NCBI GenBank assembly: GCA_016791475.1
Contig: JAEUWI010000024.1
Coordinates: 35,370 to 99,369, forward strand
Length of the DNA: 64,000 nucleotides
Origin: Candidatus Hydrogenedentota bacterium
GTDB taxonomy: Bacteria > Hydrogenedentota > Hydrogenedentia > Hydrogenedentales > JAEUWI01
Direction: 5' to 3'
Shown in pieces: positions 36,003-46,321 of the stretch. The translations under genes and the position numbers were made by a program. The notes below the pieces were generated by a model. It searched no databases. It worked only from the letters and a program-made list of their open reading frames with translations, and had not been told where the DNA came from. Positions within the stretch are counted from its first letter, which is position 1, and every line of letters starts with the position of its first letter.

Positions 36003-36032
36003 ATCTTAATACAGATCGGAGGGAAAGCTCAA
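36003..36032 (-). promoter_or_regulatory. Possible sigma-70 promoter of the ankyrin-repeat gene
   Basis: On the minus strand TTGAGC (36027-36032) and TAAGAT (36003-36008) are 18 bases apart. The predicted leader is about 150 bases. Only a pattern match. Confidence 0.4.
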
Positions 36033-36104
36033 CGTTTACGCCCCGTTTCAGAGGCGGCAGCCCACCGCCGCCGCCCCGAATACGCTTCTCCCCACTTGCC
36101 CCGG

Positions 36105-36503
36105 TCAGTTGGTGCCGCCGGCGTCCTTCAGGGCGTCCCGCGCCGCGTCCAGGCGCAGGTTGGAATCTTCCAGCACGGTCAGCGGCGTGCGGCCCTCGTT
36201 GTCCTTCACATTCGGATCGATTCCCTCGTCGATCAGCAATTCGACAAGGGGAACGCTGTTGCTGAGCACCGCGTAGTGCAGCGGTGACTGGCCGGTTTCG
36301 TCCCGGAGCTCGGCCAGTGTCGAATCGGTCTTGAGCAGTTCCCGCACTTTTTCCGTGTCGCCCGCCTGAAGGGCAATCACGAAATCGCCCACGATATCCC
36401 CGGTGTAGTTGCCCGGATCGACGGCCCTTCCGCCTCCTTCGGAACATCCGGCCACAAACAGCGAAAATGCAATAATCGATGCAACACCCAGCCATTTCTT
36501 CAC
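36105..36503 (-). CDS. Small ankyrin-repeat lipoprotein
   Basis: A 132-residue protein with a lipoprotein signal (VKKWLGVASIIAFSLFVAGC, cysteine 20), then two to three ankyrin units (DFVIALQAGDTEKVRELLK, GQSPLHYAVLSNSVPLVELL, GRTPLTVLEDS). It is likely anchored in a membrane facing the periplasm. The GTG at 36503 is used: GAGGAG lies nine bases upstream and the signal peptide then has normal length. It lies upstream of the larger ankyrin gene on the same strand. Confidence 0.78.
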   Translation of the reverse strand: MKKWLGVASIIAFSLFVAGCSEGGGRAVDPGNYTGDIVGDFVIALQAGDTEKVRELLKTDSTLAELRDETGQSPLHYAVLSNSVPLVELLIDEGIDPNVKDNEGRTPLTVLEDSNLRLDAARDALKDAGGTN

Positions 36504-36605
36504 GAAGTACTTCTCCTCATTGCGGCGATCCACCGCTACTGCTTCAACCATCCGCCTACTGCCCCGACACTGTCCAGTTAAGACAGCTTCAAGCCCAACA
36601 TATCA

Positions 36606-36637
36606 GCGGGAGAGGCTTCCCATGAAGCCTCTCCCGC
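36606..36637 (-). terminator. Strong 14-bp hairpin after the pilin-like gene
   Basis: A perfect 14-bp stem (36606-36619 / 36624-36637) with a four-base loop, located about 55 bases past the pilin-like stop. No T-tract follows, so it may protect the 3' end or pause transcription rather than terminate alone. Confidence 0.55.
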
Positions 36638-36691
36638 GCTACATTGTAGTTCACTCGCGCGTGAAACCGCCAACGCGGACCGCCCGATTTA

Positions 36692-37762
36692 TTACGGGAA
36701 GGGATTGCCGCCCGTATTGGCCGTCTGGACCAGACGGGTGAGCATGAACATCTTGCTGAAGTCGGGCTGCGGGTACTTACCGAATTCCACATGGCCGTCC
36801 ATGAACAGGACGTTGGCTCCACCGGGAACGTGGTTGAACTGGGCTGCATCAATCGCCCCGCCCGTGCCGTTCGTGAGGATCGTATCCCACATAACGGGGA
36901 TATCCGATTGCGCCTGAGCGGAACCACCTGGATTGTTGATATCGGTGATGTAGAACCGTTCAATACCCTCTCGGATTGGCATGGTAGTGGGGGTCGAACC
37001 GTCGGAAAGCGGCGCAAAAGTATGATTCTGATCGAAACCGTAGATTCTTCTTAGCACAGCATTGTTGGCCGAGAACACCGTCGCAATCGCGGTGACGTCC
37101 GCCTCGGTCTTAAACCACTCCCCCTTGATCACATGACCCCAATAGCTGTAGCTGTAGTTCGAAGCCAGCGCAAAGCAGCTCTGCTCAGGGATCACACCAA
37201 GAGCAGGTTTGCATTTATTGGATGGTATGCCGGGTACATGGACAAGTCTTCCATAGATGCGCAGGTACTCATCTGGAATCTGCTTCACGGCACCCGCATT
37301 TTCGGCGAAGCTGTGACCTACGCCGATAACGCGCCAGAATCCGCGGTCATCTGCACCGCCGGAATAGTCGTTGGGCACCCAGGAATCGTACCCTTGGGAA
37401 TCGGACGGGCAAAAGGCCAGCGCCCAATCATTCCAGTATTCTGGATAGAGATGCCCGGCACTCACCCAACGGGCGAGGTCTGCATTGCCCGCGACCACAC
37501 CACTGGAATTCGGGCGATAGTCCCCCCCATTCAGATTACGGTTGGCGTTGGCCTGTCGGGGCGGAAACTTCTCGCCCTTGCTTTCGTTGGCGTACATCTT
37601 GAAGATCACGCCGAATTGCTTGAGGTTGTTCTGGCAACTTGCGCGGCGGGCCGCTTCCCGCGCGCGGGCCAGGGCCGGCAGCAGGATGGCCGCAAGGATG
37701 CCGATGATGGCGATCACGACGAGCAGTTCGATCAGCGTGAAGCCTTTTCTTGAACTTTTCAT
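36692..37762 (-). CDS. Type IV pilin-like protein with prepilin N-terminus and C-terminal H-X9-DG domain
   Basis: A 356-residue protein. The prepilin peptidase site is [20 protein letters not shown], with cleavage after G8 leaving an N-terminal phenylalanine, followed by [22 protein letters not shown]. The C-terminus has [19 protein letters not shown], matching the 'H-X9-DG' C-terminal domain of DUF1559-type proteins expanded in Planctomycetota, Lentisphaerota and Hydrogenedentota. It is probably a secreted pseudopilin rather than a major pilin. The ATG at 37762 is preceded by AAGGA; the longer upstream frame is unsupported. Confidence 0.9.
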   Translation of the reverse strand: MKSSRKGFTLIELLVVIAIIGILAAILLPALARAREAARRASCQNNLKQFGVIFKMYANESKGEKFPPRQANANRNLNGGDYRPNSSGVVAGNADLARWVSAGHLYPEYWNDWALAFCPSDSQGYDSWVPNDYSGGADDRGFWRVIGVGHSFAENAGAVKQIPDEYLRIYGRLVHVPGIPSNKCKPALGVIPEQSCFALASNYSYSYWGHVIKGEWFKTEADVTAIATVFSANNAVLRRIYGFDQNHTFAPLSDGSTPTTMPIREGIERFYITDINNPGGSAQAQSDIPVMWDTILTNGTGGAIDAAQFNHVPGGANVLFMDGHVEFGKYPQPDFSKMFMLTRLVQTANTGGNPFP

Positions 37763-38360
37763 AATACGCTTCCTTAACCCATTAAAGTTCTTTGAAAGAT
37801 GATTACGTTTGATTCGACGAATACGGCGATGTCTTCTCGGTCGCGACCTCCTCTCTGCGGGCGCCCGCGGCAACGGGGCAACCCGGCGTGGAAAGCGGTT
37901 CAAAGGCGGGCTGGATGGCGTGGAGCGGGTCAAACGAAAAAGGTAGGTGAAAGCACGAATATCAAACACCACAACCGGGAAGGCCAAGTAGAACGCCGTC
38001 GCTCCGAATAAAGAGAAAATGGGACGACGACCTGTACCTCTTTCGGCGTCGCTTCACAAAAGGGAAGGGCCGATTTCTCGCTGCAGATACCCGCTTGCCG
38101 GATGTACGCCCAACTGCCTTGCTACTTTCCTCAAGCACGAAAATGGTTATACGCTAACAGGAAAAGATTGTCAAGGGCTTTATATAATTCCGCAGTATTC
38201 GCATTTTGTTTTTTGGGGTGAATTGTGCGAGGTGCAGGAGGGGCAGAACGAAGATCCTGGCCCGTCAATCGGACGGATCAGACGGATCGGACCGATCTAA
38301 CTGCTTCGATCCGTCTGATCCGTCTAAGGGTCTCCTCTCCGGCGGGCCTGGCCCGATCGG
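37763..38360. other. Intergenic region with a 9-bp-unit inverted repeat
   Basis: About 600 bases without a supported gene. A perfect 18-bp inverted repeat lies at 38272-38289 / 38307-38324; otherwise I see no gene, promoter or RNA fold. Confidence 0.4.
38272..38324. repeat. 18-bp perfect inverted repeat built from GACGGATCA units
   Basis: Left arm 38272-38289 is two 9-base units (GACGGATCA, GACGGATCG); right arm 38307-38324 is the exact reverse complement; the loop is 17 bases. It lies 36 bases past the end of the minus-strand glycosidase-like gene and could act as its terminator, although no T-tract follows. Confidence 0.7.
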
Positions 38361-40709
38361 TTACTGCTTGATCAGCCAGACCTCCGTCAACCTTGAGGCG
38401 TCGCGCCAGTTGATTCCGGGTTCGTCGGGAACATCGAAGGTGAGGATGATAGTACCGTCCTTGTAGAGTTCCTTCGGCACCGGGAACTCCTTGATCTCCC
38501 CCACTTTCTTTCCATCAATGGTGGGCTGGACACGCTCGCCGTTGACCCGGAGCAGGCACTGGCTGAGGCCCGTGGTGCGGACGAGGTAGTCCGCTTCGGG
38601 ATCCACATCGTCGTAGCGCAAGCCCATGGGCCAGTCCATCTTGCTGACCCAGGACTGGCGCAGACGGCTGCGGCCATCGTCCCACCACATGAAGTCGGGG
38701 TTCATGTGTCGCCGCATGAGCGGATCGGTGCTGAGGGATTCGCCGCGCAGCACATGGTCGGATTGGGCTACGTTGCCGATATCGTCGTAGAAGCTGCCAG
38801 GCCCCGGATTTTCCCAGGTGGCGATGGTATTAAGTCGTTCAAGCTTTTCCGCGTCGTTGCCGAGGGCGCGGATCTCCTTGAACTGGTCTTCGTACCACCA
38901 GCGGTTGTTCAGCGGAAAATCGACAAAGTCGAGGACGGCGCTGCGCTGGGCGTTGTTCGCGCCATATTTCTCCACGCTGCTCTGATACCCAATGGACTGG
39001 TGAAGGCGCTCGCAGAGATCAACGATGGCGGCGCGGGTTTCTTGACGGGGTGATTCGGTGTCGGCCTTTGCAAAAACCGCCAGAGCCCCGTCCATGGCCT
39101 GGTCAATACCTATTTGAGGGGCCACGGCGAGGAGGGCATTCGCGTCCGCTTCGAGTTTCTCCTCGTGCATCAGGCGGCCGCGGATGTAGCTGTCGTAGTG
39201 GGCCTTGAGCAGGCAGAGCTGCCAGCGCCAGTTGTCTTTCAAGCCTGGGTTCTCGCGGTCGAGTTGTTGCCAGAGGGCCAGGGTGGACTCCACGCCGCCG
39301 TTAAGGGCGAGGGGACCCTCCCAGTTTTTCTCCAGGGCATAGAGCCCGTCGGCGGCGCGCTCGGCCACGCTGTGCCCGAAGAAGAAGCGGCAATACTCAA
39401 TGAGGCCTTCGCGCACATCGCCGTCCACGTCCCAGCCGAGCAAACTCCACACGATCTTGTTCACATCGTCGTGCATGCCGTCGGAATAGGTGATGAAGCC
39501 GTCGGTGTCTTTGGCAAATGCGCGGAAGATGGTCGTGTAGCGCACGGGCGAGGGGTTGACGCCTTCTCGGCCCGAAGTGAAGGCGAATGCGGGGTCGATC
39601 CAGGCGGCGGGGTATTGGGCGCGCACCGTGTGGGTCACGTCGGGGTAGTCGCGCAGACGATACTGCTTCGGCAGGCGCTTGCGCATGAGGGGCAGAGGCG
39701 GACTGGAGGGACCGCCGACCGCGCCCGCGAGCCATTTGGGCTGGTTCTTCTCTATCCACTCGAAGAAGTAATCCACTTGTTCTTCGTCAAAGCCCTGGAG
39801 GGACATCCATATTTCGGCCTTGGGATGATATTGCGCCAGCAGCTTGGAGATGTCTTCGAGGAAGGGCAGCACGTCCTTCGGGTGGTTGTGGCCGGGGTCG
39901 CCGCCGGGGAAGAAGATGGCGTTGAGGTAGGGCGTCTTCTGGTAGAAGGCCTCGTGCTCCTTCAGGTGGGCGGCGCGCTCCTCGGCGTTAGTGAGGTCCA
40001 CCGTGGCCGGGGTCCACACCCAATAAGCCACGCCGTACTTCTTGCAGCTCTCGCCCATCGCGACGTTCATCTCCTGACGCGTCACCTTGAAATGGGGGCT
40101 GTCGTCGTCCTGAAAGGGGATGTTCTCAATGGCGTTCACGCCGAAGAGAGCGAGTTCGCGGATGTACTGGTCATACTGGGCTGGCGTCCAGGCATCGTAG
40201 CTGTTGGCCGTGGTGCGATAGCCGAGCTGATGGCCGCGGATAGTGTCATCGGGGGCGGTGGTGATACTCAGGGGCGCTGGAAGATCCAGCTTCCCCGGAC
40301 CCCAATCGAGGCTGCGGAGCAGCTTTCCCACGCCATAGAGCACACCGGGGCCGTCAAAGCCAACGATGGTCACTTTTTTTGTCCCGGAGTAGACGCCGTA
40401 TCCACCGGGTGATTCCGGTGGCAACAGGTACTCGGGTGCCCAGAATGCGGTCTGCGGGTTGGTAGCGTCAAATTGGGCACTGGACAACAGGTAGATCGCG
40501 GGCTCGGATGCCGCCGGGCTTTCTTTTGCCACAGGTAGTGTTATCCCGGTGCGACGCTGCACCTCCTCCACCAACACAATGGCAGCAGTTGCGCCGACCG
40601 GCGAGGTGTCGTGTAGCACGATGGTCGCCCTGGAGAGGTCGAGGGCGTCAGCGGAAAGCGCGACGATGGCGATGGCGACGATGGTGGAAATGGATTTGAG
40701 GATATTCAC
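38361..40709 (-). CDS. Secreted glycosidase-like protein with GH20b/GH67-type N-terminal domain
   Basis: A 782-residue protein with a signal peptide (residues 1-18). Residues 20-120 resemble the carbohydrate-active N-terminal domain seen before GH20, GH67 and GH84 barrels (VLVEEVQRRTGITLPV, then VTIVGFDGPGVLYGVGKLLRSL). A TIM-barrel-like region follows (about 140-430; RGHQLGYRTTANSYDAWT, LFGVNAIENIPF, FFPGGDPGHNHP), then a helical C-terminus and an end beta domain. Exact family and catalytic residues were not identified. The GTG at 40709 is used with AGGAG seven bases upstream; the longer frame would translate the tandem repeat. Confidence 0.6.
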   Translation of the reverse strand: MNILKSISTIVAIAIVALSADALDLSRATIVLHDTSPVGATAAIVLVEEVQRRTGITLPVAKESPAASEPAIYLLSSAQFDATNPQTAFWAPEYLLPPESPGGYGVYSGTKKVTIVGFDGPGVLYGVGKLLRSLDWGPGKLDLPAPLSITTAPDDTIRGHQLGYRTTANSYDAWTPAQYDQYIRELALFGVNAIENIPFQDDDSPHFKVTRQEMNVAMGESCKKYGVAYWVWTPATVDLTNAEERAAHLKEHEAFYQKTPYLNAIFFPGGDPGHNHPKDVLPFLEDISKLLAQYHPKAEIWMSLQGFDEEQVDYFFEWIEKNQPKWLAGAVGGPSSPPLPLMRKRLPKQYRLRDYPDVTHTVRAQYPAAWIDPAFAFTSGREGVNPSPVRYTTIFRAFAKDTDGFITYSDGMHDDVNKIVWSLLGWDVDGDVREGLIEYCRFFFGHSVAERAADGLYALEKNWEGPLALNGGVESTLALWQQLDRENPGLKDNWRWQLCLLKAHYDSYIRGRLMHEEKLEADANALLAVAPQIGIDQAMDGALAVFAKADTESPRQETRAAIVDLCERLHQSIGYQSSVEKYGANNAQRSAVLDFVDFPLNNRWWYEDQFKEIRALGNDAEKLERLNTIATWENPGPGSFYDDIGNVAQSDHVLRGESLSTDPLMRRHMNPDFMWWDDGRSRLRQSWVSKMDWPMGLRYDDVDPEADYLVRTTGLSQCLLRVNGERVQPTIDGKKVGEIKEFPVPKELYKDGTIILTFDVPDEPGINWRDASRLTEVWLIKQ

Positions 40710-40726
40710 AAAAATACTCCTATGAT

Positions 40727-40887
40727 CATGGGTCTTATGGGTCTTATGGGACCAATGAAACCGAAAGTATTCGCGCACACATTCCGACCCATACGACCCA
40801 TACGACCCATACGACCCATACGACCCATACGACCCATAAGACCCATAAGACCCATAAGACCCATAAGACCCATAAGACCCATAAGAC
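40727..40887. repeat. Tandem 9-bp repeat array with an inverted arm
   Basis: Right part 40786-40887 is eleven uninterrupted 9-base units: five GACCCATAC followed by six GACCCATAA, plus GAC. The left part 40727-40753 carries about 2.5 units in reverse orientation. The 32 bases between could loop out. The array directly precedes the ribosome site of the gene starting at 40709. The even switch between two unit types suggests recent expansion. Confidence 0.9.
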
Positions 40888-40888
40888 A

Positions 40889-40918
40889 ACAGGCCGCGCT
40901 CCGACGAGCGCGGCCTGT
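40889..40918 (-). terminator. 12-bp hairpin terminator after the aldehyde dehydrogenase gene
   Basis: A perfect 12-bp GC-rich stem (40889-40900 / 40907-40918) with a six-base loop, 20 bases past the dehydrogenase stop on the minus strand. It is followed by TTGTCTT, then the tandem array. Confidence 0.65.
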
Positions 40919-40938
40919 GATATAGATTGTCTCTTCTC

Positions 40939-42378
40939 TTACAGCGCGTTCGGGGGTGTGCGCACGACGAGCAACCTGAGCTCGGTCATGTCTTCGATGG
41001 CGTACTTGATGCCTTCGCGCCCTAAACCGCTGTCTTTCACGCCGCCGTAGGGCATGTGGTCCACGCGCCAGGAGGGTACGTCGCCAATGACCACGCCGCC
41101 TACATCGAGCTCGTCCCACGCGAGGTTGACCTTGTAGATGTCGCGGGTGAAAATGCCAGCCTGGAGACCGAACTTGCTGTTGTTGACTTGATCAAGCGCT
41201 TCTTTAAAGTCGCTGAACTTGGTCAACAGACAGGCCGGGCCGAAGAACTCTTCTACGTACATGGGCTCGTTTTCCGGCACGTTCTCCAGGATCGTGGCGT
41301 CGATGATGTTGTCGTTGCGTCCGCCGCCGCAGAGGAGCGTCGCGCCCGCTTTCACGGCGGATTTGATCCACTCTTCCATGCGGTCCGCTTCGCCCTTGGA
41401 GATGATGGGGCCGATAAAGGTGTCTTCATCGCGCGGGTCACCGGCCTTGAGCTTCTTCGTGGCTTCGACGAACTTCTCTTTGAAGGCGTCGTAGATGGAT
41501 TCGTGAATGATGATGCGCTGGACGCCGATGCAGCTCTGTCCGGACTGGTAGAAGGCGCCGATGACCATGCGGGCCACGGCGTCGTCGAGGTCGGTGTCGT
41601 GATCGACGATACAGGCGGCGTTGCCGCCGAGTTCCAGCACCACGGGCTTCTTGCCGGCGCGGGCCTTGAGGTCCCAGCCGACGGCGGGAGAGCCGGTGAA
41701 GCTGAGGAACTTGAAGCGCTCGTCGGTCGTGAAGAGATCGGCGCCGTCGCGACGGCAGGGCAGAATGGAGAAGGCGCCTTCGGGCAGGTCGGTTTCGGCG
41801 AGGATTTCACCGATGATGATCGCGCCGAGGGGCGTGAGGCTGGCGGGTTTGAGCACGAAGGGGCAGCCGACCGCGAGGGCGGGGGCGACTTTGTGCGCGG
41901 CCAGGTTCAGCGGGAAGTTGAAGGGCGAAATGAAGGAGCAGGGGCCGATGGGCACGCGCTTGGCCATGCCGCTGTAGCCGTGGGCCCGGGCGCTGCGATC
42001 CATGGAGATGACTTCACCGCCGATGTTCACGGACATTTCCGCCGCGATCTTGAAGGTGTCGATGAGGCGGGAAACTTCGCCGCGGCTGTCCTTAATCGGC
42101 TTGCCGCCTTCGATGCAGAGGGTCTGGGCGAGCTCTTCGGCGCGCTCTTTGAAGCGGGCGACGCAGTGCTCCAGCACGGCCTGGCGCTGGTAGGACGGCA
42201 TGCGGCGGCAGGGTCCGTCGGCCTTCACGGCGGCGGCGATGGCCTGATCGATCACGTCGGGACCGGCCATGGCGACCTTCGTGGCGACCTTGCCAGTGTA
42301 TTTGTCGATCACGTCGAGGTCGGTATTGGCGTACACGGCCTTGTTCGCGAGGTAATAGGGATAGGAATCCTTGAGCAT
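40939..42378 (-). CDS. NAD(P)-dependent aldehyde dehydrogenase
   Basis: A 479-residue enzyme of the aldehyde dehydrogenase superfamily. The catalytic cysteine is C283 in GQSCIGVQR and the general base E249 in LELGGNAA; N154 in FNFPLN and K177 in LKPAS are the oxyanion and cofactor residues. GGGAG lies nine bases before the ATG. Sub-family (lactaldehyde, succinate semialdehyde, non-phosphorylating GAPDH) cannot be fixed from motifs. Neighbours do not point to a pathway. Confidence 0.92.
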   Translation of the reverse strand: MLKDSYPYYLANKAVYANTDLDVIDKYTGKVATKVAMAGPDVIDQAIAAAVKADGPCRRMPSYQRQAVLEHCVARFKERAEELAQTLCIEGGKPIKDSRGEVSRLIDTFKIAAEMSVNIGGEVISMDRSARAHGYSGMAKRVPIGPCSFISPFNFPLNLAAHKVAPALAVGCPFVLKPASLTPLGAIIIGEILAETDLPEGAFSILPCRRDGADLFTTDERFKFLSFTGSPAVGWDLKARAGKKPVVLELGGNAACIVDHDTDLDDAVARMVIGAFYQSGQSCIGVQRIIIHESIYDAFKEKFVEATKKLKAGDPRDEDTFIGPIISKGEADRMEEWIKSAVKAGATLLCGGGRNDNIIDATILENVPENEPMYVEEFFGPACLLTKFSDFKEALDQVNNSKFGLQAGIFTRDIYKVNLAWDELDVGGVVIGDVPSWRVDHMPYGGVKDSGLGREGIKYAIEDMTELRLLVVRTPPNAL

Positions 42379-42543
42379 GGGCGTATTCTCCCTGGTTAGG
42401 CGGCAGTCGGCCCCGGAGGCCGAAAAGACTGCTGAATATCACTGGCTGGGAACGCTGGCCGCAAAGCGGGTCCAGCGGCGGGTAAGTGTACCTGAAAAAG
42501 GCGGGATTGTTCCATGCCTTGCCCCGGGGCCATGCGCATGGGG

Positions 42544-43173
42544 CTAGATCGCCGCCCCGTTTTCCCCGGAGCGCGTCACGATGTCGGGGGTGCGCTCGGG
42601 CATCCCGTTCAGCATGCCCATGAGGGCCTGATGGTAGTCCTTCATGTGGACCGAGTCGGGGTTGGCCTTGAGGCCGGTTTCAGTCTGGGCAATGGCCTTT
42701 TTGAGGAGATCGCGCTGGGCTTCGGCTGGTACCTTGAAGCGGGTGGACTCATAGTAGGCCCGCATGTACACGAGGGCGGTCTTCTGGTAGACCTCGCCTT
42801 TGAACACGATGGGATCCTTGCCCAGAAGACCCGCGGGAATGTCCCCGTTGCGCTCCAGAAGCCCCTGGGCCGTAAGCAGTTCACCCTCGGCCAGGGTGAG
42901 TTGGGGGAACTGCAGGTGCAGGAAACTGAGTCCATAGTAATAGTGGCCGACCGGATCTTCGGGATGTTTCAGCAGATGTTCCTGAATCATCGGCCGCGCC
43001 TCGTCCCATTTTTGCTCTTTTTCGCCGAGTTCCGCGGCCTGCTGGAGGAGCGTCGGGTCATAGGCCGGGGGAGCGCAGCCCGCCAACAGGAAGGCAGCCG
43101 CCGCGAGCGCCGTAACGCCCGCAGCCCATCCCCGGCCCCAGGGGCCGGGGATTTTGACGGTTACGTGATACAT
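42544..43173 (-). CDS. Lipoprotein with TPR-like helical repeats
   Basis: A 209-residue lipoprotein: hydrophobic segment ending LAAAAFLLAGC (cysteine 33), then helical repeats (LLQQAAELGEKEQKWDEARPMI, HPEDPVGHYYYGLSFLHL, LKKAIAQTETGLKANPDS) of TPR type. The ATG at 43173 starts one base after the stop of the inactive HtrA gene, so the three genes from 46.0 to 42.5 kb form an operon. It may help assemble a complex with the two HtrA proteins; this is inference. Confidence 0.72.
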   Translation of the reverse strand: MYHVTVKIPGPWGRGWAAGVTALAAAAFLLAGCAPPAYDPTLLQQAAELGEKEQKWDEARPMIQEHLLKHPEDPVGHYYYGLSFLHLQFPQLTLAEGELLTAQGLLERNGDIPAGLLGKDPIVFKGEVYQKTALVYMRAYYESTRFKVPAEAQRDLLKKAIAQTETGLKANPDSVHMKDYHQALMGMLNGMPERTPDIVTRSGENGAAI

Positions 43174-43174
43174 A

Positions 43175-44558
43175 CTACTTCCACGCCGGTTCCAGGCGGA
43201 AGAAGCCGGTTTCGGAGCCGAGTCGCGCGAATACGGCCACTTCGGCCGGTTTCTGCTCCTGAACTTTCGCGATGGCGGCTTTATATTCCTCGAGGTTGCG
43301 AACGGGAATTTCCCCAACCGCCATCACAATGACGCCGGGGCCCATTTTTCCAACCTGGGCGATGCTGCCGGACTTCACGCTGCGGACGATCACGCCCTGA
43401 ACTTCTTCGGAGAGGTTGAGGCGGATCCGTACGTCGCGCGTGAGTTCCCGCACCGTGAGGCCGAAGAAATCGTCGACGAATTCCTCGGCATCGCCCGCCG
43501 CGCGGGGACGTTCCGCGAGGGTGACGGTCAAGTCGACCGGCTGGCCTTTGCGGAGTACGCGAACGGCGGCGGCTTTGCCCGCGCCGGCCTCCCGGACCAG
43601 CTGGGTAAAGCCCATGACTTCCCGATCCTGCTTTGCGCGGATGGGGGTGCCGTCGAAGCTGACGATGACGTCGCCCTCCTGAAGCCCGGCGGTGTGGGCC
43701 GGAGAGCCGGGAACCACGGTGCTCACGATGAGCCCGCCCTTGGGATCGAGTTTCCAGTAGGTGGCGAAATCGTCGGTGAGGGGCTGGGTGAAAACGCCCA
43801 GCCAGGCATCGCCGGCGCCCGCGGGTGCGGCGGAGCCGTCGGGGGGCGTCTGAATGTATTTCGCGAATAGTTCGCTCTGATAGACCAGGGGATGGCCGCT
43901 GCGGACGTGGAGTTCGCCGCCCTCCGCAGTGCTGAGGTCAAAGCCCACGACACCCACCACCCGGCCCGCACGGTCGACCACGGGCCCATTGATGAATCCG
44001 AAGCGAACCGCTTCGTCGAGGCAATAGGTGGTGCGGGGTTTGTCCAGTACGGAAGAAATCCTGCCGACGTGGAGCGCGCGATTGAAGTCGAGTGTGTCGC
44101 CCAGCAGGCCGACGACCGCGACGGGCTCGGCAAGGCCGAGGGAGCCGCTCTCCGCAAACGTTACGAAAGGCAGATTCAGGGGCTGATCGGACTTCAGCTT
44201 CAGGAAGGCCACGTTGACATCTTCGGGCTTGCCGAGGAGTTCCGCGTCGTAGTCCTTTTCGCTGTCGCCCTGGCCCAGAGTAACGGATATGTTGAAGGGC
44301 TGGCTGTTCTCCACCTTCATGTGACCATGGGTCATGATCAGGCCTTCGGGCGACACCACGAGCGCCAGCGCGTTATTGTCGCGCTTGGAGGATTCGCCCG
44401 TTGATGCGTTGGTCACTTCGCTGGAGTAATTGACAATGCCGATAGCCGGCGTCAGTTCATTGTAGACCTTCTTGAGCAGGGCCGTGTCGAATCCGTCGTC
44501 CGCGCTGGCGGCGAGCACGGTTCCAAAGGCCAGAAAAAAGGTGGCGAGGCGCATGGTA

Positions 44559-44569
<11 letters not shown>
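43175..44569 (-). CDS. Inactive HtrA-like protein with two PDZ domains
   Basis: A 464-residue exported protein (signal peptide, residues 5-23) with a trypsin-like domain (30-245) and two PDZ domains (about 255-360 and 375-462). Against its active neighbour, the catalytic serine segment PGNSGGP reads GFINGP, with Ile193 at the serine position, and the aspartate segment TDLAVLKL reads VNVAFLKL with N119. A histidine (H81 or H83 in IMTHGHM) is kept. It should not cleave peptides and may be a regulator or chaperone for the active protease. Its ATG overlaps the end of the upstream gene by 11 bases; AAGGAG is six bases before it. Confidence 0.83.
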
Positions 44570-46034
<1,465 letters not shown>

Positions 46035-46321
46035 ACGCTTTCTCCTTAACCTTGGAAAAACTATACAGTTACGCGGGCGCAGCCGCCGCGCGGTGATTAT
46101 ACGGTACGCCGTTCGTCGCGGCAATGTTGAAGTCCCTTGCGGCCCCGATGCCTTTGGAACACGACACCCGCCTGAGCAACGCCGCTCGGTTGAACATCCT
46201 TCCCGGCGAGTCGAAATCGCTGCTTCGCGGTGTTCCTGCGGCGCCGCATCCCCTGGTTCAGGTGCATTCCCTCGGGGGGGCGTGCTATCGTCCCCTTACA
46301 TTCGCCACCCAAGGAAAGTTA
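46035..46321. other. Divergent region between the HtrA operon and the polysaccharide locus
   Basis: 287 bases between divergent starts. AAGGA at 46313-46317 serves the GT-C gene. No clear promoter was seen, although both operons must start here. Confidence 0.3.

Noticed and set aside
39114..40412. Long plus-strand frame inside the glycosidase-like gene
   Set aside because: It has no ribosome site or recognisable motif, and the opposite strand has a signal peptide and carbohydrate-enzyme features.
40727..40887. CRISPR array or repetitive protein (runs of MGLMGLMG or SYGSYG)
   Set aside because: Units are only 9 bases with no spacers, and the peptide repeats come from translating the array. 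No cas gene is nearby.
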